Part shown: piece after piece, positions 9,105-17,414 of the stretch | Layout: each line of letters opens with the position of its first letter | Position numbering within the stretch: position 1 is the stretch's first letter | Source of the DNA: Streptomyces tuirus | GTDB taxonomy: Bacteria; Actinomycetota; Actinomycetes; Streptomycetales; Streptomycetaceae | Length of the DNA stretch: 64,000 nucleotides | NCBI GenBank assembly: GCA_018195615.1 | Contig: JAGTPG010000002.1 | Location: 5,263,501-5,327,500 of the forward strand | Reading direction: 5' to 3' | The notes under the pieces: model-generated | Told to the model about the DNA's origin: nothing | The model's input: only the letters and a program-made list of their open reading frames with translations | Databases searched by the model: none | Made by a program: the position numbers and the translations under genes

Positions 9105-9593
9105 GTGACCAAATGGGAGTGCGACATTCGAGCTGACCTCGAGTGGCAGAAGACAGACATCTATCAAGTGGGTGACCGAGAAACTGGTCTGAGTATTCGC
9201 GCCGAAGGTACGTGGAAGCACAGCACCGACTGGGGCCCCGTCGGGCCGGACGGGAACATCCCGGGAAGGTCTGGGGCTTACTACCGGCATTTGAATGCCG
9301 AAGGTAAAAGCGAGTTCCTCTACTCCGGGGATGGCGCCTATATGGGCCAACTTCTCGGGAGGTGGGGACCGGATGGATCACCATTCAGGATCAACGACTG
9401 GTTCCTGTACATCACCGACTCGCCGGACGCCAGCAAGAACCTCTACATGGCCATGAACGATAAGTCCGGCGACGGCTTCAAGGACAACGAAGGTGTCATG
9501 CACGTGGTGGCCTACACCTACGACCGGCGTGAGGTCGCGCCGCACTGGTCCTACAATCGCTTCAGTAATACCTGGTCTACTTCCACCTATTAG
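9105..9593 (+). CDS. PA-IL (LecA)-like galactose-binding lectin domain protein
   Basis: A 162-aa protein with no signal peptide or membrane segment. The central part has the layout of the Pseudomonas LecA fold: a leading strand GLSIRAEGTW, then DWGPVGPDGN, an aligned core KSEFLYSGDGAYMGQLLGRW, a second core strand DWFLYITDSP, and an acidic turn NDKSGDGFKDNEG before the last strand VMHVVAYTY. In LecA the equivalent turn holds the calcium and sugar ligands. Start is GTG 9105, with only a weak ribosome site. A 14-bp hairpin follows the stop, so this is a single-gene unit in the cargo part of the element. Assignment rests on my reading of the motif order, not on a search; whether it binds galactose is unknown. 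Confidence 0.6.
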   Translation: MTKWECDIRADLEWQKTDIYQVGDRETGLSIRAEGTWKHSTDWGPVGPDGNIPGRSGAYYRHLNAEGKSEFLYSGDGAYMGQLLGRWGPDGSPFRINDWFLYITDSPDASKNLYMAMNDKSGDGFKDNEGVMHVVAYTYDRREVAPHWSYNRFSNTWSTSTY

Positions 9594-9624
9594 ACAGCGG
9601 ACTGAAGCGTCCGTGAGATGCGAC

Positions 9625-9658
9625 GTGTGCCCCTCGCCCACCAAGGCGAGGGGCACAC
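9625..9658 (+). terminator. Terminator after the lectin gene
   Basis: A perfect 14-bp stem (GTGTGCCCCTCGCC with its complement) and a 6-nt loop, followed by CCTTTCCG, 32 bp after the lectin stop. Confidence 0.75.
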
Positions 9659-9718
9659 CCTTTCCGTCGCGACGACCTGGCGGGAATGCCGCGCTGCGGC
9701 CCCGCGGACATTCCTGAA

Positions 9719-9855
9719 CCGCGATATCCGCGCGTATTTGACCTGGACGGGTTTGCTACGGGCCCCCGCGAGTGGGACTTGATGCAAACAGCCATGTACT
9801 TCGACAGCTTTGGATGGCATACGGAAGCGGAGCATGTGGATTTCGTGGCAGGCAG
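9719..9855 (+). pseudogene. Fragment of an aminoglycoside-phosphotransferase family gene
   Basis: A stretch of about 45 codons reads FDLDGFATGPREWDL followed by TAMYFDSFGWHTEAEH, the metal-binding aspartate region and following helix of APH/choline-kinase-like proteins. Nothing upstream supplies the kinase N-lobe and downstream the similarity stops at VDFVAGR, where the frame runs into unrelated sequence. This is a leftover from rearrangement in the cargo region. Confidence 0.65.
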
Positions 9856-10110
9856 GGTGTACCACTTGCCGGCGCCGGTGCACGGGCCTCCGCCACCTGC
9901 TGGTCAGCACCGGCCGGTAGCAGCACCCGGTGACGGCGCAGCCAGCGCATTTGCTGCTCTTGCGCCGCTGTTGGTGGCTGGCACCCATGATTGGCATGTC
10001 AGCTTCAGTAGCGGGTTCTTACCAGCACTTCGACTTCAGCTCCCTGCCCCAATCGGCACGGAGCTGAAGCCCTGCGCAGCCCGTCTGCTTGGGGTCGCAC
10101 TCAGTCTGGG

Positions 10111-10584
10111 TCAGCGGTTGTACTGTTCGATCTTCAGGACCCAGTTCTGGAAGCCGGCCTTCGCGCCGTTGTTGACCTGGACCTTCACGCGGGCAGTGAC
10201 GTTGCGGGGGGTCAGGCTGACCGGGAAGTCAGCGACGCGGATCAGGGTGTGGGACGACCATTCCGGGTTGCCGCGGGCGCTGACGAAGCGGTGGTTGCTG
10301 CTGACAGGCTCGGCCTGGTCGGGGCCGAAGAAGACGGTGACGCTCGCGACGGCGTTGATGTCAGGGTGCTCGACGATGGCCTCGGCGCTGAAGGTCGCGA
10401 CGTAAACCGCCCCGTACGGGGACGTGTTTCCCCCGCTCCCAAGGGTGAGTGGGATCTCTGCGCCGGGCAGGTCGGCCCAGGTGGTGGCGGACATCTCCTG
10501 ACGGGGCTCGCCCCACAACAGATAGGTGTTGTCCGGCGCGCGATTGGTGGTCAGCGGGGCAAGAGTGGGCGCGGGCGTACTCAT
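10111..10584 (-). CDS. Protein of unknown function, 157 aa
   Basis: I do not recognise the family. The ATG at 10584 is preceded by AAGGGAG at good spacing. The protein is soluble, has no signal peptide or cysteines, and alternates hydrophobic residues in the way of a beta-sandwich (AVYVATFSAEA, VASVTVFFGPD, VTARVKVQVNNG). It ends LKIEQYNR. It is a lone minus-strand gene in the cargo part of the element, flanked by non-coding DNA. Confidence 0.6.
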   Translation of the reverse strand: MSTPAPTLAPLTTNRAPDNTYLLWGEPRQEMSATTWADLPGAEIPLTLGSGGNTSPYGAVYVATFSAEAIVEHPDINAVASVTVFFGPDQAEPVSSNHRFVSARGNPEWSSHTLIRVADFPVSLTPRNVTARVKVQVNNGAKAGFQNWVLKIEQYNR

Positions 10585-11949
10585 GGGCGTAACTCCCTTG
10601 CAGTGAGGTCTTGTGGGGCTGGCGGCCCCACAGGAAAATCCCCACCGCGATCAGTAGCTATACACCCGATGTCGCGCTGTGCGCTTGATCGAATACTTTG
10701 AGTCACAGATCTCGTGGGGTTGAAGCCGCACCCACGTGCGGCGCCCCATTCCTGGCCTGGCGGTGGCGTTAGGGCCTCTGCAGGGCGCATGAGACGGATG
10801 GGCAGGCTTCGGAAGCAGGCACCGCTAAGCCTGGTCACGTTGACGTGAAAAGGCCCGCGCATGGGCTTGCCGTGATACTCCGTCGGCGCGCTCCGAATAC
10901 GCCCCCCGCGGCGCCCTTTATGCGGCGGGCGGTGGTACTGCTGGCGCACTGTCCGGTGACCGCCGGGCCGTCTGCCCGCCAGTACCGCCTCGCTCATCGT
11001 GGTCAGCGCCATCGGCTCGTCGCTACCGCCGCCGCTTTCTGGCTGGCCGATCACGGGTGCCGCCCTCCCTGGCATCCGCGATGTGGCCGGTACCGCCGCT
11101 AGTCAGCTGATGCCGACACCCATCGCGTAAGAAACATCCAATCTTGCCCGACCGCCACCCCTGGGGGAAACCCGTTCCACCGGAGCCCCTGACCTGCGGT
11201 TTCACTGCCACGGGCCACGGCACGCCTGTCACTGTCGGTCACCGTTGGTCGGCCTGGGGGGACCTCGGACGGCCCAGGGACGGCCCACGAGTGGATCATG
11301 CCTGCCCCCTCACGGGTCCCCACGGGGTGAGACGTGCTGCAGGCATGCCACTTCACGACCCCCTCCACCCCCTTGCGCAACGCGATCACCGCGTGGACTC
11401 TGGACCTTTGCTGTTCCGTGCAGCCGATACATACGGGCGTGGGGGGCATGGCTACCCGTTTGGGGACCGTTGCTTTTTTCGAAATAGTTCGCGCCAAAGA
11501 TTCCTTGAGTGCGCGGATGCAAGAAACAGACAACGTCTCAGACCGAGATGCTCTGCAGCCAGAGAGGTCACCGGCCTTGCAGTTCCGAAACAGGGAACCG
11601 CAGGCGGCAGTCACTTCCCTTACCAGGTCGGCGGAGCGGCTTTGGGCTGGAGCTGCTTTGGGGCGAGTGATCATGGCCCCGTAAGCTTCCGGCGCGTCGG
11701 GCAGTCTGTGGACCTGCCCGTTGCAGCACGACGTTGGGGCCATGATCTTAGAGGCTCGCCCCAAAGTGGCTGCCTAAAGCCGTGGAGCCGACCGCCCCAG
11801 CCACAGAGGGTGTCTACTACCTTCCTGCCCGCAGCCGCCGAGCGCGCCGCCGGGCGCGGCCAGCCGGGGCGAAGACAGGAGGCAGGCCGCGCCGCAGAGG
11901 CGGCGCGCGCCCGCGCCGTGCGCGGGCCTTGAACCCGTAAAGAAGGTTG
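10585..11949. other. Long non-coding stretch in the element cargo
   Basis: About 1.36 kb without a convincing gene on either strand; the open frames lack ribosome sites and look compositionally random. The one clear structure is the large inverted repeat at 11656-11766, listed separately. Confidence 0.5.
11656..11766. repeat. Large inverted repeat (111 bp cruciform or structured RNA)
   Basis: Left arm 11656-11680 and right arm 11736-11766 pair through CTTTGGGGCGAG and ATCATGGCCCC, interrupted by 2 nt on one side and 8 nt on the other. The loop contains a second hairpin GGGCAG...CTGCCC. The element could be an MITE, a replication or transfer locus, or a non-coding RNA. Confidence 0.7.
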
Positions 11950-13047
11950 TTACTCAGTAGTGGCTGCGATACGCCACAGCGGGGCGTCGTACTGCTTCGG
12001 GCGGCTGTTGATGAGCAGGTGGCGTAGGTCTTCGCGCAAGGAGCCGTTGAGGTTCAGGGCCTCGGTGATGCGGCGGAACGTCGTGTGGGTGACTCCGCGG
12101 CTATGGGCTTCGGCTTCGAACCTGTCGAGCTGAGACAGTACGGTCTCCGGGTCGAGCTGTACCGGTGTCTGGTCCTTGAGCCAAGCGGCCTTGTTGCGTT
12201 CGTAGTCGATCTCCGAGTAGCCGCAGATTTCGCGGCTGTATGCCTCGACCTCGTCCAGGGTGGCGGTCGTCAGGATGGCGCGGGCCAATTGGTTGCGGGT
12301 CAGTGCCTCGTCCAGGTCGACCTCGTGGACTGTCGGTCCTTCGTCGGCGAGAGGGACGGGGAGGCCGGCGTCCCGCATCTCGCAGGTTCCGCGTACACCT
12401 CGGGCTGTCGCCGCGAGCATCCCGGTCGCCTCGGAGGGGTGCCACTCCAGGACCGAACTGATCGGCTCGACGTCCTTCGCGGTGAAGGTGTGGACGAGCG
12501 GGCCGAGCATGTTGCGTAGGTCATCGAGGGGCAGTTCGCCGTCCAGGCCAGGGCCTGCCACTAGGAGGCGGATCGGTGCGTTCACCTGGCAGCACGCGGC
12601 GAGTGTGACGGCGTCGGCAAGCGGGCTCTTCAGCGTCGGCTCGTCGCCGCGGGCGAGGATGTCTCCGCCTACGTCAAGGAGGTCGATCGACTCCGGTGAC
12701 AAGTGGGCAATCAGATCTTCGAGTTGGTGTGTGATGCCCTCGACCCCGTGGCGCGGGTCGATCAGAGCGATCGTGTGAGGGAGCTCCGCCGCGAGTCGGG
12801 GGAGGGTGGAGCCTGCCGGAGCGATCGGTCGGGCCTTGCCCGGCACTGCCCGGACTGCTGGGGTGAGCGGATTGAGGCCGGTGAAGTTGTCTGGGCCGCG
12901 GGGGCCCGGAACTGGGTCGATCAGCAAGCGGTCCCACGCGTACGTGAGGATCGCCGCCTGGTCCTCGTCGCCGTAAAGGGCGGCGTGAAGCATTATGGCG
13001 GCGACGGCGTCGCCCCCTCCTCCTGCTGCGACGATCAACCGCGTCAT
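11950..13047 (-). CDS. DUF1152 family protein
   Basis: A 365-aa soluble protein. It starts MTRLIVAAGGGGDAVAA, a glycine-rich loop after a first beta strand as expected for a nucleotide- or cofactor-binding Rossmann-like fold. Other DUF1152 features are ILTYAWDRLLIDPVPGPR, PHTIALIDPRHG and SIDLLDVGGDILARGDEP. No biochemical role is known to me for the family. ATG 13047 with GTAGG upstream is preferred to GTG 13080. It is divergent from the GntR gene at 13191; the palindrome at 13090-13112 lies between them and probably controls both. Its presence on a transferable element suggests an adaptive or defensive role, which is inference. Confidence 0.75.
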   Translation of the reverse strand: MTRLIVAAGGGGDAVAAIMLHAALYGDEDQAAILTYAWDRLLIDPVPGPRGPDNFTGLNPLTPAVRAVPGKARPIAPAGSTLPRLAAELPHTIALIDPRHGVEGITHQLEDLIAHLSPESIDLLDVGGDILARGDEPTLKSPLADAVTLAACCQVNAPIRLLVAGPGLDGELPLDDLRNMLGPLVHTFTAKDVEPISSVLEWHPSEATGMLAATARGVRGTCEMRDAGLPVPLADEGPTVHEVDLDEALTRNQLARAILTTATLDEVEAYSREICGYSEIDYERNKAAWLKDQTPVQLDPETVLSQLDRFEAEAHSRGVTHTTFRRITEALNLNGSLREDLRHLLINSRPKQYDAPLWRIAATTE

Positions 13048-13089
13048 GCCGATCAGCCTACGGGGTACGGGGTTGACCACTCACCCTAT

Positions 13090-13112
13090 AGTGGCTAGAG
13101 GCCATAGCCACT
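13090..13112. promoter_or_regulatory. Operator A1: palindrome AGTGGCTA-N7-TAGCCACT
   Basis: Perfect 8-bp arms around a 7-bp spacer in the divergent region between the DUF1152 and GntR genes. Its half site AGTGGC recurs in the two palindromes at 13980-14020 beyond the same regulator gene, so I infer it is bound by the 13191-13931 product. Confidence 0.7.
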
Positions 13113-13190
13113 TGTGTCGAGAATCGGCCTCAGGCCGGTAGCGGGGTAGCCCACTACTCACCTGGAGCCCACGTTGGGTGAGGAGGACTG

Positions 13191-13931
13191 ATGCCACAGA
13201 TCGAGGAGGCTCAGCCGAAGTATCTCCAGATCGCGCACTACATCCGTGATCAGATTCTTCGAGGTGACCTGCGACCGGGCGACGAGGTGCCGTCCGAACG
13301 GCAGTTGGCGGCGGACTGGAAGGTCTCCCGGCCCACGGCCGCACGGTCGCTGGAGGCGCTGAGTCATCAAGGGCTCGTCGAGAAGCGCCAGGGATCGGGC
13401 ACGTACGTGCGGAGCCTGGAAGTCAACCGGCGGGCGCGGGAGTTGTACGGGCGGGCTCGGCAGACGGGGAAGATCTACACACCCGGTGAGTACGCGGTGA
13501 TCACCTCGACCGGTTGGATGGAGGCGCCGGCTCACGTTGCTGAAGGGCTGGGCCTGGTCAAGGACCGTCGGGCTGTGCACCGGCGGCGGGTGACCAACAA
13601 CCAGGACGGGCCGATCACGCTATCCACCTCGTGGTTCGCTCCGGATGTCGGCCACCGTGCGCCGAAGCTGCTTGAGCCGGAGCGCATCCAAGAGGGAACG
13701 CTCATGTACGTCGAGAACATGACCGGGCGGCAGGGCAGTTACGCGGAAGATCGCATGTGTGCGCGGGGTGCCACGGAGGAGGAAGCCGTTGACCTTCAAC
13801 TCGAGCCCGGCTCGGCCGTCCTGATCGTCCACCACGTCGTGTTCGACCTCCAGGACCGGCCGTTGGAGTTCGCCGAAGCCACGTACCCGCCGCATCGCTG
13901 GGCCTTCGAGCAGGGCTACCCCCTCACCTGA
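13191..13931 (+). CDS. GntR-family regulator with UTRA domain (KorSA-like), no. 1
   Basis: A 246-aa regulator. The winged helix is at residues 8-75 (PKYLQIAHYIRDQILRG, then RPGDEVPSERQLAADWKVSR and the wing EKRQGSGTYV). An UTRA ligand domain follows. Start ATG 13191 has GGAGGA just upstream. Palindromes of one type (half site AGTGGC) flank the gene on both sides, which fits autoregulation and control of the divergent DUF1152 gene and the downstream genes. In pSAM2 the equivalent KorSA keeps the element quiescent; the same role is inferred here. Confidence 0.85.
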   Translation: MPQIEEAQPKYLQIAHYIRDQILRGDLRPGDEVPSERQLAADWKVSRPTAARSLEALSHQGLVEKRQGSGTYVRSLEVNRRARELYGRARQTGKIYTPGEYAVITSTGWMEAPAHVAEGLGLVKDRRAVHRRRVTNNQDGPITLSTSWFAPDVGHRAPKLLEPERIQEGTLMYVENMTGRQGSYAEDRMCARGATEEEAVDLQLEPGSAVLIVHHVVFDLQDRPLEFAEATYPPHRWAFEQGYPLT

Positions 13932-13979
13932 TGGTGCGGTGAGGTCCCGCGAGTTGCGGCGAACGGGTTGCGGAGTCGA

Positions 13980-14020
13980 AGTGGCTAATGCCACTATCCA
14001 GGAAGTGGCTAAGGCCACTT
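13980..14020. promoter_or_regulatory. Operators A2 and A3: AGTGGC-TAAT-GCCACT and AAGTGGC-TAAG-GCCACTT
   Basis: Two perfect palindromes at 13980-13995 and 14003-14020, centres 24 bp apart, directly upstream of the small zinc-motif gene at 14040. Same half site as A1. The helical spacing suggests cooperative binding of two dimers. Confidence 0.75.
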
Positions 14021-14039
14021 GAGACGGAAGGGGGCACGG

Positions 14040-14213
14040 GTGACGAGTCGGCGGCCGGACGAGGACGCGCACTTAACTTGCCGGGGTTGTCGCGGGCGCG
14101 GTTGGAAGCGCGTTGGCTCCCGTACGGCTGTGGCGCTCTCCACGGCCAACGCCCGCCACCGTGCCACATCGAAACGGCGCTGCCTCGACTGTGACGGCAG
14201 CGGCAAGGAGTGA
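14040..14213 (+). CDS. Small DnaJ-type zinc-motif protein, 57 aa
   Basis: Two CxxCxGxG motifs, CRGCRGRG near the start and CLDCDGSG near the end, as in one half of the DnaJ cysteine-rich domain; they probably bind one zinc. Start GTG 14040 follows GGAAGGGGG. It is the first gene after operators A2/A3 and lies 6 bp before the HATPase gene, so the two probably form one transcript. Small proteins of this kind are common beside element regulators; no function is known to me. Confidence 0.65.
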   Translation: MTSRRPDEDAHLTCRGCRGRGWKRVGSRTAVALSTANARHRATSKRRCLDCDGSGKE

Positions 14214-14219
14214 GCGCGG

Positions 14220-14683
14220 ATGGCCTACACGATCGACCGCTTTCCTTCTGAGGAATGGCCGCGACTCGGTGCCATGACTTTGCACCCCGTCGCGGAGTCC
14301 GTGCCTCGGGCCCGGTACTGGTTCCGGAAATTCCTCGCCCCGTACAACCCGGCCTGCTCGATCGACGACTGCGCGTTGATGATCTCGGAGCTGGTGACCA
14401 ACGCGATTCTCTATGGGCGGGCGGATGAGTCCTGGGCGGTGCGCGTCGAGTGGTTTCGGGTGGCGACGTCGCTTCGGATCGAGGTGCACAACCCGGGCTT
14501 CCCCGCGAATGTCCAGATGCGGCGGCCAGAGGCCAACGACGCCCACGGGCGCGGCCTGCTGCTGGTCGACTCCATTGCCGAGTCGTGGCACTCCGGGCCC
14601 AGCCGCTTCGGGGGACGATGGTCTCCTGCGACGTGGCCGGCGCGTGGCCGTCCAGCGAGGGCTTCACTCCGCTCCTGTCCTGA
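14220..14683 (+). CDS. HATPase_c (RsbW/SpoIIAB-like) ATP-binding protein, apparent frameshift near C-terminus
   Basis: A single-domain GHKL ATPase of about 154 aa like the anti-sigma-type proteins numerous in Streptomyces. The N box is MISELVTNAILYG, followed by HNPGFP and the G box HGRGLLLVDSIAESW. At the G run 14610-14614 the frame shifts; adding one G gives the expected end RFGGTMVSCDVAG... with a stop at 14683, whereas the uncorrected frame runs to 14756 over the next promoter. The partner and target are unknown. It lies between operators A2/A3 and the second GntR gene. Confidence 0.75.
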
Positions 14684-14705
14684 CGCTCCAGTTGTCGCTA
14701 GTCTG

Positions 14706-14721
14706 GTTGACCAGTTGACTT
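14706..14721. promoter_or_regulatory. Operator B1 upstream of second GntR gene
   Basis: GTTGACCAGTTGACTT; its complement AAGTCAACTGGTCAAC matches the half sites AAGTCAAC and CTGTCA of B2/B3 (15512-15564). It lies 25 bp before ATG 14746, in the promoter of the regulator that I infer binds it. Confidence 0.6.
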
Positions 14722-14745
14722 GGCTAATCGCGACAGGCGGCGTTC

Positions 14746-15477
14746 ATGGCGTATGAAGTGGCGGCACCGAAGTACGTGCGCCTAGCTCAGACGATCCAGA
14801 GCCGCATCGAGGACGGCACGTACCCGCCCGGCACTCGGGTGCCCAGCGAGAACCAGTTGGTGCAAGCCTTCGGGATGTCCCGCCCGACCGTCGTTCGGGC
14901 ACTGGAGCTGCTGAAGCGTGACGGCTGGCTTGAGTCCCGCCAGGGGTACGGCACGATCGTTCGGGGTCGGCCGGAGGTCGCGGAGCAGAAGGGCCGGCGG
15001 GGGCTGGAGGCCCTGGAGCGCGATGAGTCGCGGACCTCGGGGCGCTTGGTGGAAGTGCGTGAAGTCCCTGTTCCGGCGCGGGTCGCCTCTGTGCTCGGCT
15101 TGCCGAAGCGGGCCGAGGTCCTCATGCGTCGGTTCCTGGTGGAGGAGGACGGTGAAGCGGTCGAGTTGGTCTCCTCGTACTTTCCCGCCAGCTTGGTCGA
15201 GGGTACCGAGTTGGCGAGCGCGGAAGCCCTGAGTGGCAGTGTGCGCGAGCACGTGGAGGCCCGGCAGAAGGTCCGCTTCGACCATGTGACGGAGCGGATC
15301 TCGGCTCGACTGGCCGAGAGTGGTGAAGCCGAACTTCTGGGCGGCCTGCCGGACGGTGTACCCGTGCTCAGCGTCTTGGTGATCGCGTGCGATGCCTCCG
15401 GGCAGGCGCTGCAAGTCTCTGAAGTGCTGCTCCCTGCTGATCTGCATGAGCTCGAAGACACTTACCGCTTGAACTGA
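14746..15477 (+). CDS. GntR-family regulator with UTRA domain, no. 2
   Basis: A 243-aa regulator. Winged helix at residues 5-75 (PKYVRLAQTIQSRIEDG, GTRVPSENQLVQAFGMSR, wing ESRQGYGTIV), then an UTRA domain (ARVASVLGLPKRAEVLMRRF, HVTERISARLAESGEA). It is clearly different from regulator 1. The operators of type B sit both before it and between it and the transfer genes, so it probably represses itself and the transfer/replication operon starting at 15601. This is the better candidate for the functional KorSA of the element. Confidence 0.85.
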   Translation: MAYEVAAPKYVRLAQTIQSRIEDGTYPPGTRVPSENQLVQAFGMSRPTVVRALELLKRDGWLESRQGYGTIVRGRPEVAEQKGRRGLEALERDESRTSGRLVEVREVPVPARVASVLGLPKRAEVLMRRFLVEEDGEAVELVSSYFPASLVEGTELASAEALSGSVREHVEARQKVRFDHVTERISARLAESGEAELLGGLPDGVPVLSVLVIACDASGQALQVSEVLLPADLHELEDTYRLN

Positions 15478-15511
15478 TGCCTGACCCAGGCGAGTTCACC
15501 TAGGACTCCAC

Positions 15512-15564
15512 TTGACAAGTCAACCTGTCATCTCTAACTTCGAACTTGCTAAGTCAACCTGTCA
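15512..15564 (+). promoter_or_regulatory. Transfer-operon promoter with operators B2 and B3
   Basis: Two 19-bp repeats, TTGACAAGTCAACCTGTCA (15512-15530) and TTGCTAAGTCAACCTGTCA (15546-15564), identical at 17 of 19 positions and 34 bp apart. The first includes a consensus -35 TTGACA; a -10-like TAACTT follows after 17 bp (15535-15540). A bound repressor would cover the promoter. Confidence 0.72.
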
Positions 15565-15600
15565 GGTGATGGGTTGATCGACTCAGAAGGAGAAATCTCT

Positions 15601-15951
15601 GTGCGTGTGATCCGCATTGACGCCTCGACCGCGACGATCCTGCTCACCGAAGCTCCGGTGCCGAAGGTGCGTGACCGGCAGACCGGTGAGGTCGCCAAGG
15701 ACGCCGTGAGCGGTGAGGCGCTGATGACCATCGGCGTTGTCTACATCGAGGAGGGTGAGTCGTCGCTGATCAAGGTGACGGTTCCTGAGAGCGGTGTCGC
15801 CGAGGGGCTGACGCTCGGGGCTCCGGTCGCGTTGCCGGGGCTGATTGCCCGGCCGTGGGAGTCCGTCTTCAACGGCCAGCAGCGTCACGGCATCGCCTAC
15901 CGGGCCACCGCCGTGGCTCCGGGTGCCTTCCCGATGGCTGAGGCGGGCTGA
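15601..15951 (+). CDS. Small conserved AICE protein (SCO3933-like)
   Basis: A 116-aa protein starting at GTG 15601, nine bases after AAGGAG. Conserved look: RIDASTATILLTEAP, VRDRQTGEVAKDA, then a beta-rich middle and GLIARPWESVFNGQQRHGIAYRA. I recall this as a protein regularly placed just before the transfer gene in Streptomyces AICEs, sometimes labelled a regulatory protein. It is the first gene after the B2/B3 promoter and lies 5 bp from the transfer gene. Molecular role unknown. Confidence 0.7.
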   Translation: MRVIRIDASTATILLTEAPVPKVRDRQTGEVAKDAVSGEALMTIGVVYIEEGESSLIKVTVPESGVAEGLTLGAPVALPGLIARPWESVFNGQQRHGIAYRATAVAPGAFPMAEAG

Positions 15952-15956
15952 TCGCT

Positions 15957-17330
15957 GTGACCGACCTGGTGACGTGGGCCGAGCTGGGCGGATCGCTTGC
16001 TGCCGTAGGCGGCGCGGCCTACGCCCGGCACGCCCACCCGGCGGCGTACTGGTCCACGGTCGGACTGCCGGTCTCGGTGTCCCGGCTGCTGGCCTCGTAC
16101 TCCTCGACCATGGACGCGTGCGGCCTGACGGTCGAACCGTCCCGGTGGCGGGCGCTGGCCGTCAGGGCGACCACTCGGCGAGAGGTCCGGCCGGTGCCCC
16201 CTCGTCGGGGCATGATCCGGCCCACCTCGACCGGCCTGCGGCTCCGGCTGCGGCTGGCTCCGGGGCAGGAACCTGCGGACGTGATGGCCTCGGCCGAACG
16301 GCTGCGGCACGCCTGGGGCGTTCACGCCGTGTACGTCCGAGACGTCAAGCCTGGGGTTGTGGAACTGCGGCTCGTTGGGTTCGACGTTCTGCGGAAGGTG
16401 CGTATGCCTCGCCGGATCGACGCCGGCCTGCTTCAGGTGCCGGTGGCTCTGAAGGAGGACGCCACCGCGTTCGTGCGGGACTACCGAGCCGTACCGCATC
16501 AACTCGTGCTCGGCGCCACGTTGTCGGGCAAGTCCATGTTCCTGCGGAACCTGATCACCGGGCTGGCCACTCAGCCGGTGGTCCTGGTGGGGATCGACTG
16601 CAAGCGCGGTGTCGAGCTGGCCCCGTTCGCGCCCCGGCTCTCCGCGCTGGCCACCGATCCGGAACAGGCGGCCGAACTGCTGCCCGTGCTCGTGAAGGAA
16701 ATGGAGGACCGCTACGACCTGATCAAAGCCCGGCAGGGCATCGCCCCCGGAACTCCGGATGAAGAGATCACGTCGGACATCTGGGGTCTGCCGGAGAACG
16801 AACGGCCCGCGCCCGTCGTGCTGTTCATCGACGAGGTGGCCGAACTCTTCCTCATCGCCACGAGGAAGGAGGAAGAGCGGCGGGACGAGATGGTCACCCA
16901 GCTCATCCGGCTCGCCCAGCTCGGCCGTGCGGCCGGCATCTACCTGGAGGTCTGCGGACAGCGCTTCGGGGCCGAGCTGGGTAAGGGCGCCACCATGCTG
17001 CGGGCCCAACTGACCGGCCGCGTCTGCCATCGCGTGAACGATGAAGCGTCCGCCAAGATGGCGCTCGGCGACATCGCGTCTGAGGCGGTCTATGCGGCTT
17101 GCGCCGTTGCTGCCGAACTGCCCGGCCTCGCCGTCGTGGGTGACACGTCCGGCGGCTGGTCACGCATCCGTACCCCACACCTGTCCCTTGCCGACGCTGC
17201 GGCCACCTGCCGCGAGACGGCACACCTCGCCCCGGACGTACCGGCGCTCACGCCTTTCCGGCCGTACGCCCCGCCCATGCCCGTGAAGGCGTCCGGGCCC
17301 GTGGCCGCTTCTCAACCGGTCACCGACTAA
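15957..17330 (+). CDS. tra: FtsK/SpoIIIE-type conjugal DNA translocase (TraSA/TraB-like)
   Basis: A 457-aa ATPase that pumps double-stranded DNA between mycelial cells in actinomycete conjugation. The N-terminal third is a linker/assembly part (LRLRLRLAPGQEPADVM). The motor has Walker A GATLSGKS near residue 185 and Walker B PVVLFIDEVAELF near residue 283, followed by LIRLAQLGRAAGIYLEVCGQR, typical of the FtsK family. There is no clear C-terminal gamma domain. GTG start 15957. The length and position between the regulator and the spread genes fit TraSA of pSAM2. Confidence 0.9.
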   Translation: MTDLVTWAELGGSLAAVGGAAYARHAHPAAYWSTVGLPVSVSRLLASYSSTMDACGLTVEPSRWRALAVRATTRREVRPVPPRRGMIRPTSTGLRLRLRLAPGQEPADVMASAERLRHAWGVHAVYVRDVKPGVVELRLVGFDVLRKVRMPRRIDAGLLQVPVALKEDATAFVRDYRAVPHQLVLGATLSGKSMFLRNLITGLATQPVVLVGIDCKRGVELAPFAPRLSALATDPEQAAELLPVLVKEMEDRYDLIKARQGIAPGTPDEEITSDIWGLPENERPAPVVLFIDEVAELFLIATRKEEERRDEMVTQLIRLAQLGRAAGIYLEVCGQRFGAELGKGATMLRAQLTGRVCHRVNDEASAKMALGDIASEAVYAACAVAAELPGLAVVGDTSGGWSRIRTPHLSLADAAATCRETAHLAPDVPALTPFRPYAPPMPVKASGPVAASQPVTD

Positions 17331-17414
17331 AGCCGAAGCGCTCCAACGGTCGGCGCGGCCGTCCCGCGCCAAGTCCCTACCCCATCCATGCCTGGAACCG
17401 GAAGGAGTCGCGCC

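Noticed and set aside
10585..11949. Several open frames of 80-260 codons as candidate genes
   Set aside because: They overlap each other on both strands, lack ribosome sites and show no family-like residues.
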